A stretch of DNA of 64,000 bases from NCBI GenBank assembly GCA_944472135.2, contig CALYDD020000417.1, positions 62,001-126,000 of the forward strand, read 5' to 3'. The DNA is from Trichobilharzia regenti. Taxonomy: Eukaryota > Platyhelminthes > Trematoda > Strigeidida > Schistosomatidae. The translations under genes were made by a program, and so were the position numbers. Below, piece after piece: positions 1-9,307 of the stretch. Position 1 is the stretch's first letter; the number at the start of each line of letters is the position of its first letter. The notes under the pieces were generated by a model. The model was not told the DNA's origin. It was given only the letters and a program-made list of their open reading frames with translations, and made no database searches.

Positions 1-134
1 ATTCTCGAGTCGCCAATCGGTGTTTTGGTTTTTGCGTCCGTTAGTACTAAGCGTTTCTGAAATGCTTCGAGGGACCGCGAGAGACCCGGCGTAGCAAGAG
101 CTGGGCATTATCGGTTTTCAGACAGTTTCTGACG
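1..134 (+). repeat. BEL/Pao LTR, 3' part (R-U5), cut by window edge
   Basis: This is the 3' portion of the long terminal repeat that recurs at 2528-2899, 6989-7361, 20135-20494 and 37100-37459. It is the exact reverse complement of 6989-7122 as far as I can compare. It leads directly into the gag region, so it is the 5' LTR of a plus-strand BEL/Pao copy whose start lies outside the window. Confidence 0.8.
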
Positions 135-232
135 GTTGGTGACAGTTTGTTACATCTTGGATAGTCTCCGTCAATCATAACTGGTGCCAATCAAGGCTTC
201 CTTGAACAAGCGTTATCTGGAACTTTCTGGAA

Positions 233-1273
233 TTGTGGCTACGTCCAGCGATGCCTGAGTCAAAGAAGGGACAGAGCGTCTTAGAAGAAAACAGAAAGGT
301 AAGTCATGTTGACTTGTCTGGTAATTGTAACGATGTTTCTGATGTTAAGCATGACATGGTTCATGTCACTGTTTCGCCGTCTAGGGCTAATAGGAATATC
401 AAACTCCCTAAATTTGAACCACGGTGTTTCGACGGAGAATCGGCTGATTATTTTTAGTTTGTAAGAGAATTTGAAATCATGTTAAGTGGTATTTTATTAA
501 ATGATGAAATGAAGTTAATGTATATGATGAGGTACTGCACAGGAGTTGCTTCAAGAGCTATACAGTGCTGTAAGTTCATGCCCCCTAATGAGGGATACGC
601 TGAGGCTATGAGCATATTACGTCAAAGGTTTGGAAGAACCTCGATGATTGTAGGGAAATTATTCGAGGCTGTTAAGGGTAACGGTGGTCAACTACAAGAT
701 GACTCCAAGGCACTCACTGAATTTTTGGATAATCTGTTGACTTACAAGAATGCACTGATTTCGATGAGTTGCGTGAGTGACCTCAACTCGAGTTTTATAC
801 TAGAAGTAATAGCAAGACGCCTACCTACTCGACTGCAAAGGAAGTGGGTGAAGATAAGCTCCCGTATGGAGGATGAGGGTACCGAGCCAAAGTTCGATGA
901 CATTCTGAAACGGGTAAACAATAGTGTCAATCAATCTATGAGCAAGTTTGCCAGTATATTGAATCTCACCCCTAGAATAGGGCAGTCTGAGGGCAAAACG
1001 CAATCATTGATGACGAATAGGCCTCAGAGAGGTGGATATCGAGAAGGCTCCATGTTGTCTAGTGATGCATATAGACCTAGTGAGTGTAACAGGTTTCGTA
1101 GTACATCCTCAACAGATAAGTTACAAGATGCAAGACAAACACGGTTGTGTTTTACAAGTTTGCAAGAAGTTCATACAATGACGAACTGTGAATCAGTGAG
1201 CAAGTTTAGTGATAAGCTAAATGTGAAATCAATATCTGACTGCATTCGAGATGCTGCCTATTACTGTTTGTAG
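233..1273 (+). pseudogene. gag: BEL/Pao gag, truncated, with in-frame stop
   Basis: Capsid polyprotein of a BEL/Pao LTR retrotransposon, which would assemble cytoplasmic particles around element RNA. The reading frame opens at 233 (or Met at 251), stops at a TAG (455-457) and continues in the same frame from 458. The middle part has the DUF1759-like gag fold typical of BEL/Pao, with the segment 'LPKFEPRCFDGESADYF' before the stop and 'RRLPTRLQRKWVKISS' later. A degenerate zinc-knuckle (C-x11-H-x3-C, first pair lost) lies near 1140-1185. Homology ends near 1240; the last ~11 codons are unrelated sequence. The segment is an inverted copy of 5883-7122 with an identical predicted protein. Family assignment to BEL/Pao rests on my recognition of the gag domain and is not searched. 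Confidence 0.75.
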
Positions 1274-1618
1274 TTGTCTGTGAAACTCCTTATTTTCTTG
1301 TTCCGCATTGTTTGTAGCACTGTGCGCAGTATTGGATGATTGCAACCTTCCGTCCTTCTCTTTGTGTTGTATCTTGCTATCATTATCTTACAGGATGAGG
1401 GTGGTTACCACTACATTAGGGCTGTGGCTGACACTGGTGACATCATGATAGATACTCGCTTTTTCAGTGTAATCATGGTTGTAGTCTGAGTGTTCAGACT
1501 GACTATTCAATTGGAAATGTTGTCATTCCACATCCATTCAATCTGATCCCTCAGATGCACAGTAGTTCTAAGCCATTCGTCGCATATCCTTGGCCACCTA
1601 GGCAGCCTTCCCAGCCAG
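1241..1618. other. Unassigned spacer between BEL fragment and LINE A-1
   Basis: No recognisable element. A pyrimidine-rich tract ending in a splice-acceptor-like TTACAG at about 1388-1393 is followed by roughly 30 open codons on the plus strand (GCTGACACTGGTGAC region, 1427-1441), but nothing supports expression. This could be an old host exon fragment or chance. Confidence 0.3.
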
Positions 1619-2527
1619 CCTCGAAATCGGTGACTTTTTTGCACGTGTTTGCTCTGAAATTTATTTACTGCTTATTGTCATATAATCCTTATGTTCGTAG
1701 AAACACAATTGTTTTAGATAGTTGCTCAAATTCGGTTCTGATATTGGCCAGGTTAAGTGTTTACTGGATGTAACTCAAAACAAGCTTTCGGATTTAGACC
1801 CAATAGCCTGTCTTTTAGAAAGGCATCCTAAAATATCTCCAGACAACCTAAATAAAGCTGAAAATCTGATTGACTGCTTGGCTGCGGAGGTGATGAAGCG
1901 TATAACCTCTTCTCACCAAGCTATAGTTTACAACGTCCCAGATTCTCTGCCCCTGAAAACTGTAAGACACAAAATCTTGATTTGTTGCGGCATGGCTAGT
2001 ATTCCATGTGAATGCAAACGACTTCGTAAAAAGTCTAACCAGGCTAATTGCCCAATCATTTTCAAATTCGGTAATTCCCTTGATGCTAGTAAGTTTACTA
2101 AATGTCAGGATCACTTAAGACTGAATAGCAGTTATAAGTCTATAACCGTAGCCCAGGATAAAACACCGTGTCAGCGCAGAATAATGAGTAGTAATAACCT
2201 GGTCACCTCCTCTAGCTTTGATTTACCAAATAAGGATCGTGCACAGCAACAGACACCTAGTGCTGAAACTAGCATTCAGCAAACTACACAACAACCACGC
2301 TTGCCAATGGAACTAGGAACTGATATAAATACCAGTACCCCTGTAAATAAAGCCTCATCGAAAGATGTTAAAATGACTAGAACTTCTACGAGTTGTTCTA
2401 AGAAATTTCCCCCCAAAAGTAGTAACCTCACCACGACGAACCAATTTCGCAGGGATGAGACTAATGATGGGTAAGAATACTTTGTATTCAATAAGCCTGC
2501 TGAGAGTAAGAATGTCAACAAACCATC
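1619..2527 (+). pseudogene. LINE A-1 ORF1 (nucleic-acid-binding protein), deleted
   Basis: Matches the ORF1 at 12562-13599. The conserved domain is present ('VYNVPDSLPLKTVRHKI', 'CKRLRKKSNQANCP'), followed by a Ser/Thr/Gln-rich tail. Compared with A-2, the start-codon region is missing (deletion near 1693) and about 280 bp encoding the coiled-coil segment is missing at 1736, where a three-base GTT microhomology fits end-joining. ORF1 proteins of this superfamily bind element RNA and act as chaperones. The BEL/Pao insertion starts at 2528 and interrupts the element. Confidence 0.75.
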
Positions 2528-2899
2528 TGTCAATCACGTCTGAAAACCGATAATGCCCAGCTCTTGCTACGCCGGGTCTCTCGCGGTCCCTCGAAGCATT
2601 TCAGAAACGCTTAGTACTAACGGACGCAAAAACCAAAACACCGATTGGCGACTCGAGAATTCTTTATTCTAACACCAACATATAGCTAACTTTAAAACTA
2701 AGCTTTACAACTAAGTTCTATGAACAAATATTACAATAATAAATCACAATATTATTTCTGACGGTTGTCTCCTGACTTCTTTCTGAACAGCGACCGATGA
2801 GAAGATGACTGGTGTATTGATGCCTCTGCGAAAGTATAGGGAAGTTGGATTTGAGCAAACAACCATGAATTGATCGTTCAATCTTCAACTACATTGACA
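2528..2899 (-). repeat. 3' LTR of BEL/Pao element
   Basis: About 372 bp. On the minus strand it runs from TGTCAATG (2899) to GATTGACA (2528), giving short terminal inverted ends. A poly(A) signal AATAAA lies near 2661-2666 on the minus strand. Very similar to 6989-7361. Confidence 0.8.
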
Positions 2900-2910
2900 C
2901 TCCCCGGCAA
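2900..2910 (-). other. Candidate polypurine tract of BEL/Pao element
   Basis: Minus strand reads GCCGGGGAG directly against the 3' LTR start. This is the expected place and composition for a plus-strand-synthesis primer. Confidence 0.55.
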
Positions 2911-3604
2911 AATTGTGATCCACTGCTTTTTCCATCGCGACCAATACACCTTGACTTGGATGCCATTGCTAGAACCTGGGTCACACGGACAAAGCTGAAA
3001 TGGAAAACTAACAGAAAAGCCAACACACCTCAAGCATACCTAGAGCGCAATCTCACACATCGATTACGACCTACGTCTTCCAGTTAAAAGCATCCTCTTG
3101 ACACATCCTCTGGCAACACAATCGCCACTTGCTAGAATGACTCTTGCAGAATGCAACGTGACCATAGCACCACCTCCTGATACTCCACGCACACCCTCTT
3201 ATCTATTCACCACCAATTACCACTGCAATCACTTGTCGCTCATTCTGCCTTAGTTCTAGTACCGGTGAGGTATGTGAGCCTCAGTCGTTTACACTCTTTC
3301 TCTCCGGCGTGTGGGACCGCAGCTAACAATTATCTCCTTATGCATTTCATTCTCAGCAATAGCCTCCGCGGCGTATACGACCCATCTGCTGTCTCTAACA
3401 TCAATCAATTCATTCACGGATGTAGAAGACTCAAAACAACTTCAGAAGTAAGCACAACGAAAATTTTTACAAAATTATGCATAAAAACAATGTACGAAAG
3501 CAACAAGTAAATACAGTTAGTCCCAAAACACCAATTGATATGACACACCACACATATATACAAACTGTACACACAAACTCGCAGATCGTGTCTCGATGGA
3601 ATTC

Positions 3605-3660
3605 CTTTGAAGAATCGCAGGACCTACACCAGTACGCCTGCAACCCTTCTCACGTTGATG
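3605..3660 (+). repeat. 56-bp direct repeat, copy 1
   Basis: Starts CTTTGAAGAATCGCAGGACC; a diverged direct copy lies at 4903-4958. Both include CCAGTACGCCT and CAACCCTTCTCA. Origin unknown. Confidence 0.6.
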
Positions 3661-4902
3661 ATCCAAGTGGAAGACGTCCGGACACAAACAGAATTACCAA
3701 CAGCTATATATATATATAATATATTTCACATAAATTAAGCATTTACATGATTCACATACCGTTTGTACAGGCATGATCATATTAGACAAGTGCAGTCTGA
3801 AATTGAACACTGTTTTATGAAATTAAAAATTGGAAAATGACCTCTAGAAACTTTATAAGAATAGAACATAAGATTTTGGTTTAAGTCTAAATTATAATAT
3901 TTAATATACTCATAGTGAGTCAGATTCATGCGGGAATTATGAAATTTTGCGTTAATGGAAGGTAAGAAGAGAGGTGATATACAGGTGCTAGAGTAAGCCA
4001 CACTGGATCCAGACCGTTATTATTATCATTTTATCAATCAATAAGGGTTCGAATGTTTATAAAAATCCACATTAGATGGTAAGTACAGCATTATATTGGT
4101 ATTAGCAGATAAAAAGGACCAATTGGTCGCAAAGTTAACTTTGCGATGTTGAAAAGAATTCAGAATGGAGTTTGTTCCGTTGTTCATCGTAAGTGCTAAC
4201 AATATTCTGGATACCGCTCAAGTAATACGGATGTAGAAAGCAGGATTACTGTCCATTAGCAGTGCTTCAGTGCAATACCTTCGAGAAGTGAAGAAAACAG
4301 GAGCAGCCAGCAGATAATAATAATTTAAGCAAACAATATGCGATGACCGCAGGGTTTATTCTCCTTTTCTTTATTACTAGGAATTACTAGTCATTGAGTT
4401 TTATAGTGTTACATACTAACGGTTAGATTAAGTTTATAGTAGTAAACAACAACTGAAGTGTAGAATAACAATAAAAAAGGAAAAATTAGGGCGAAACAAA
4501 TTATGGTTTTCACTCTTATATAGGGTAATGTTTGGAATAATAACTGAAGAAGTGAAATCCAAATGCCAAAGTACATAAGTTATTTAAAAAGAAAAGAGGA
4601 AGTATAGTAATACTGATTTATGCTGTTGTTCTGATTTATACAGTTAGATGTCCTCCTGAAGTAGAGAAATCGTATCATAAGCCATTTTTTCAAAGAGTTT
4701 GTACGCAAGTTGTGACATACAGGCAGCATTTATTTTTTATTTTATTTATTTATTTTTGAAGTAATTCATCCTCATGAGCCTTAGCAGTAGAGTGCATTCC
4801 TACAGATAAGGGTGGTTCTCTTAAGTCCCCACCATCATATCCACTGAATATATGTACAACATCACACACCAAGCACGTTGGGCTGCTTATTGATGCGCTA
4901 CC

Positions 4903-4958
4903 CTTTGAAGAATTGTAGGACTTACGCCAGTACGCCTACAACCCTTCTCAGGTTGACG
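4903..4958 (+). repeat. 56-bp direct repeat, copy 2
   Basis: Diverged copy of 3605-3660, same orientation, about 85% identical by eye. Confidence 0.6.
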
Positions 4959-5071
4959 CTCTAGGTTGGAAAATCGTCGCAGAGTTCATTTGCTAACTTC
5001 CTTCTATCAGCTATATCCTCAAATCCGAACGGTAACACGCCCATATCATTGTGTCGTAGAATATAGATGAC

Positions 5072-5518
5072 TCACAAACACACGACGTATGTGGTCAACC
5101 AAGCGTAGGCACAGAGTAATTTACACCAAATATAATAACATTCAAATAGTAACTTGGAACTTGAAATGACTTTATTCATGCAAGTCAATTTAACAATTAC
5201 TCTCTCGTTTACACTTAGCTTATCCTCACTAAGTTGAGCAACATCATTCGTCCTTTCAAATGCACCGTTATTATCAAAGTCATTGCAGAAGGTACTTGAG
5301 TTGTTGGATGTCGACGACTGACTGATACCAGTTGATGAACTTGGCGGTGGATCAGAAGCTGTTGTTGTTCGGCTTTCAGATAGTTGTCTAACTGCAAGAT
5401 TACCACCACTGCTGTCTCTTATTATCAGCTCCGGTTTAGCACTAGCATCTGTCGATAAGTGGGCTACACGCTGATAAATTACACTGACTATCTCATAAGT
5501 ATCCATATCTTCTACCAT
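5072..5518 (-). CDS. Unrecognised ORF downstream of BEL/Pao gag
   Basis: 148 codons, open from Met at 5518. The protein is Ser/Thr/Asn-rich in its middle ('SSSTGISQSSTSNNSST') with a hydrophobic C-terminal third. I do not recognise a domain. It lies 3' of gag in the same element and orientation, in the place where the gag C-terminus or start of pol would be; frameshifts between 5519 and 5595 separate it from gag. It may be a remnant of the gag-pol junction or a chance ORF. Confidence 0.35.
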   Translation of the reverse strand: MVEDMDTYEIVSVIYQRVAHLSTDASAKPELIIRDSSGGNLAVRQLSESRTTTASDPPPSSSTGISQSSTSNNSSTFCNDFDNNGAFERTNDVAQLSEDKLSVNERVIVKLTCMNKVISSSKLLFECYYIWCKLLCAYAWLTTYVVCL

Positions 5519-5594
5519 CGCATCTGATTTTTAACTACTTCACGTTCAAGTTGTACAGAACCTTTGTTCAACTTAGCAGTAGTAGACATTCCCC

Positions 5595-6890
5595 TCATCT
5601 CATCATTATCAACCAAAGACAAATGTGAAGTATCATGATCATTATACCGTCAATTTCATCATTTTGCAAATCTTCAATAACGTAAGTAGACAATTTTGGT
5701 TCCTCCTCACAAATCCTTAAATGTTTTATATCCTCACTCTGACCAGTGATACCTTGTAAACTGGCGGAGTCAGAACTGTCCTCTGAGACTGTAACTCTAT
5801 TCTGTGACACTTTATTCAACAATGGCTTACCAGTTGCAACTACAGAATTCTTCGCCGCACCGTTATCGTCACACAATTCGGAGTCAGACCTGGATTTCAC
5901 ATTTAGCTTATCACTAAACTTGCTCACTGATTCACAGTTCGTCATTGTATGAACTTCTTGCAAACTTGTAAAACACAACCGTGTTTGTCTTGCATCTTGT
6001 AACTTATCTGTTGAGGATGTACTACGAAACCTGTTACACTCACTAGGTCTATATGCATCACTAGACAACATGGAGCCTTCTCGATATCCACCTCTCTGAG
6101 GCCTATTCGTCATCAATGATTGCGTTTTGCCCTCAGACTGCCCTATTCTAGGGGTGAGATTCAATATACTGGCAAACTTGCTCATAGATTGATTGACACT
6201 ATTGTTTACCCGTTTCAGAATGTCATCGAACTTTGGCTCGGTACCCTCATCCTCCATACGGGAGCTTATCTTCACCCACTTCCTTTGCAGTCGAGTAGGT
6301 AGGCGTCTTGCTATTACTTCTAGTATAAAACTCGAGTTGAGGTCACTCACGCAACTCATCGAAATCAGTGCATTCTTGTAAGTCAACAGATTATCCAAAA
6401 ATTCAGTGAGTGCCTTGGAGTCATCTTGTAGTTGACCACCGTTACCCTTAACAGCCTCGAATAATTTCCCTACAATCATCGAGGTTCTTCCAAACCTTTG
6501 ACGTAATATGCTCATAGCCTCAGCGTATCCCTCATTAGGGGGCATGAACTTACAGCACTGTATAGCTCTTGAAGCAACTCCTGTGCAGTACCTCATCATA
6601 TACATTAACTTCATTTCATCATTTAATAAAATACCACTTAACATGATTTCAAATTCTCTTACAAACTAAAAATAATCAGCCGATTCTCCGTCGAAACACC
6701 GTGGTTCAAATTTAGGGAGTTTGATATTCCTATTAGCCCTAGACGGCGAAACAGTGACATGAACCATGTCATGCTTAACATCAGAAACATCGTTACAATT
6801 ACCAGACAAGTCAACATGACTTACCTTTCTGTTTTCTTCTAAGACGCTCTGTCCCTTCTTTGACTCAGGCATCGCTGGACGTAGCCACAA
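5595..6890 (-). pseudogene. gag: BEL/Pao gag with in-frame TAG stop
   Basis: Capsid protein of the BEL/Pao element. It opens at Met 6890, is interrupted by TAG at 6666-6668 and continues in the same frame (Met 6644) to 5595. The predicted protein is identical to the plus-strand copy at 233-1230, including the same stop codon. The DUF1759-like domain spans most of the downstream ORF; a degenerate CCHC knuckle with one lost Cys ('CFTSLQEVHTMTNC') follows, then an acidic Ser-rich tail ('TVSEDSSDSAS') that the plus copy lacks. The stop may be a disabling mutation shared by descent or, less likely, a readthrough signal. It sits 99 bp downstream of the 5' LTR. Confidence 0.75.
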
Positions 6891-6988
6891 TTCCAGAAAG
6901 TTCCAGATAACGCTTGTTCAAGGAAGCCTTGATTGGCACCAGTTATGATTGACGGAGACTATCCAAGATGTAACAAACTGTCACCAAC

Positions 6989-7361
6989 CGTCAGAAACTG
7001 TCTGAAAACCGATAATGCCCAGCTCTTGCTACGCCGGGTCTCTCGCGGTCCCTCGAAGCATTTCAGAAACGCTTAGTACTAACGGACGCAAAAACCAAAA
7101 CACCGATTGGCGACTCGAGAATTCTTTATTCTAACACCAACATATAGCTAACTTTAAAACTAAGCTTTACAACTAAGTTCTATGAACAAATATTACAATA
7201 ATAAATCACAATATTATTTCTGACGGTTGTCTCCTGACTTCTTTCTGAACAGCGACCGATGAGAAGATGACTGGTGTATTGATGCCTCTGCGAAAGTATA
7301 GGGAAGTTGGATTTGAGCAAACAACCATGAATTGATCGTTCAATCTTCAACTACATTGACA
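6989..7361 (-). repeat. 5' LTR of BEL/Pao element
   Basis: About 373 bp, minus strand from TGTCAATG (7361) to TTTCTGACG (6989). Positions 6989-7122 mirror 1-134. A TGGTGACAG sequence immediately downstream on the minus strand (about 6975-6987) is a possible primer-binding site; I cannot name the tRNA. Confidence 0.75.
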
Positions 7362-7833
7362 TGATCACTTCTTACGAAGAACTCCACTCGAAACACAAGT
7401 ATTTCTGGAGGTGTTCCGCATGCTCCGCCTTATAGAATGTCAGGCCCCAAGACCCCCAATGTCTTGCAACCAAAGCACCATCCCTCGCAATCCCCTTTAA
7501 GTTATAAAAACAACACGAATGTGTGTACAGATATGAAGAATAGCAGTTGGATGGGTAGACCTTTCGATGCTGGGCTTTTTAACCGTCAACCCAGGCCCAA
7601 CCTCTACTACCCTTATATCCAGGAACACATGGTAAATTTTCAAGGTGTCCCGAATCACTGGTACGACCCATGGCACCTAGGACAACCTCATTGCACACCA
7701 ACTCCGATGAACAAACACCCAGTCCGACCCCCTATCATTTATAAACTCTCGCGGTGCTGACGCACAAATATATTTCGGTTATGATGACATTTTAAGCCAG
7801 TTTGTAGTATCCCGTGACTTATTCACGATATTA
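7362..7833 (+). pseudogene. LINE A-1, ORF1/ORF2 junction fragment
   Basis: Continues A-1 after the BEL insertion. The open frame 7437-7760 ('NRQPRPNLYYPYIQEHMVN') equals the A-2 segment 12130-12411. A second frame from about 7755 corresponds to the N-terminus of ORF2, ending at CACGATATTA just before the endonuclease motif. A-1 resumes at 14785 with the next bases of the element (CTAATTGATGCACG). The pentamer TATTA occurs at both 7829-7833 and 14780-14784. Confidence 0.7.
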
Positions 7834-8155
7834 CCTGATACAAAGGGCGAACCATAACCAACATACGAATGAAATATGAGTAAACAAGGTGGAAACTTAC
7901 CGCGACACCATGTGAAAAGATAAAAGTTACTTGAACATCATTCATAATCCACCGACTGGTCTCCTTCCCGAAAAGTATGCGGCGATGTTTTATCGAAAAT
8001 GGCGAGGAAATACATAAATCCACAGCTGCTGTTGTAAACACTCAGTGGGGGTAGGATCCAACAAAATAATCCATTGAAAGCATATGTATACTTCACATGG
8101 ACACGGAGACTCTGCAGAATACGTCATAATCCAAATCACTCGCCATACAGTGCCA
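7834..8155. other. Composite insertion, left part (unassigned)
   Basis: Sequence not matching LINE A. Its last ~150 bp (8006-8155) match 15284-15432 inside the PLE. It is separated by the A-2 insertion from its continuation at 13683. No convincing coding region. Confidence 0.5.
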
Positions 8156-9307
8156 ATAAGAATAATAATATTATATTCTCATTTTGTACATGAGAGACGC
8201 CAGTTTACAGGCATCATCAATATGATAAATTACATATACGATTAGCAATCATAATTAATAATAATGTTTTAATAAAATACACATTTTTTCCTACTTGTGT
8301 AGGACACACCAAATATACAGGCATGTATAAGCATTATTTAAATTTCATAAATTCGGTTTATGGTTGAGTTACATGGTTGCTGGCGGTTTTGTCTTAGGTC
8401 TGTGGGAACAATATGATAACCAGTCATTCAATGGAGCACGTCATGAAATATAGAAATATTGCCTACGCATTAACAAAAAAACCCAAGTAAGTTTTGGATG
8501 GATTAAATATACTGGGGAAAATTAAAGCTAGAAGTTATTCCACAATATAACAACTCATTCAATGGAGCACGTCATGAAATATAGGAATATTGTCTTCGCA
8601 TTAACAAAAAAACCCAAGTATGTTTTGGATGGATTAAAAATACTTGGGAAAAAATAATGCTTGAAGTAATTCCTCAATATAACTTGGGTGTGTACAAATC
8701 CGAATCTTAATTTTGATTTGATTTATATCCAAATTGGGTAATAAGGAACCTATTATACTGATACGATCAGTTGTGTTATAAGTTAACATCGTGACTTTGT
8801 AATCCCAACTGATACTTTTCCATTGGTATAAGAGTATATTCCACAAATGTAATCCAGGTTGCACCGTGGGGGAAGGTAATACGTAATTCACGAAGGAACT
8901 GAAAGATATGGGACCAATAATGTTTGCAGATTATTTGTCATTGTAAATGGTCAAATATCCACATACTTCAATCTCATTCAGAAAGTCAAATGGAAGCTGA
9001 AATGGTGAGAGAAAAAAGAAGACAAACAACAGCAACGCAAAAGAAAGCAACGGGAGTCCTTAAGGAGTGATTAATAAATATATACATATATATTCTGTTT
9101 AGTAACTGTGGTTATTTTGGTACACAAACTAACTAGTCCCGTTATGCTAACTTTTATATTATGTGTAAACTAATATTATTACTGTCCTGTGTAGAAATGT
9201 TAATCATCTAGTTCCAATAATATTAAAATTTATAATTGTAGTTTGTTGTAACTACACGTTTAAAGAACTTAAAATATCTATGTAGGGTGAAAAAGAAGGT
9301 GTAAGAG
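8156..9307 (-). other. LINE A-2 3' UTR
   Basis: Non-coding 3' region shared with A-1 (19591-20134 plus 20495-21035). The 3' terminus carries GATGATGCCTGTAAACTGGC (minus strand, near 8195-8215) then a TTA-rich tail, the same terminus seen at 14715-14784, 20979-21035 and 23034-23100. Confidence 0.75.
8424..8685 (-). repeat. 131-bp tandem duplication in LINE A-2 3' UTR
   Basis: Two adjacent units (8424-8554 and 8555-8685) starting TCATTCAATGGAGCACGTCA, about 90% identical. A-1 (20620-20780) has only one unit, so the duplication is specific to A-2. Confidence 0.8.

Larger units (their letters stand above)
2911..5071. other. Internal region of BEL/Pao element, no pol found
   Basis: About 2.2 kb with only short shadow ORFs on both strands. 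It includes a TA-rich stretch at 3703-3725, a T-rich run near 4727-4757 and two copies of a ~56-bp motif (3605-3660 and 4903-4958). I see no aspartic protease, RT, RNase H or integrase motifs. Confidence 0.5.
2528..7361 (-). mobile_element. BEL/Pao LTR element, gag-only, inserted in LINE A-1
   Basis: Minus-strand LTR retrotransposon of 4.8 kb with two LTRs of about 372 bp (5' LTR 6989-7361, 3' LTR 2528-2899), gag next to the 5' LTR and a purine-rich tract against the 3' LTR. LINE A-1 sequence stops at 2527 and resumes at 7362, so the whole unit is one insertion; the flanking 5-mers are ccatc and tgatc, a TSD with two changes. I cannot find protease, RT, RNase H or integrase in 2900-5071, although autonomous BEL/Pao elements carry all four. 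It is best read as a non-autonomous derivative needing pol in trans. Confidence 0.75.

Noticed and set aside
1388..1500. Host exon after a splice-acceptor-like site
   Set aside because: About 30 open codons with no domain and no donor or neighbouring exon; chance cannot be excluded.
5746..6381. Plus-strand ORFs over gag
   Set aside because: Antisense shadows of the minus-strand BEL gag; they mirror the shadows at 742-1003.
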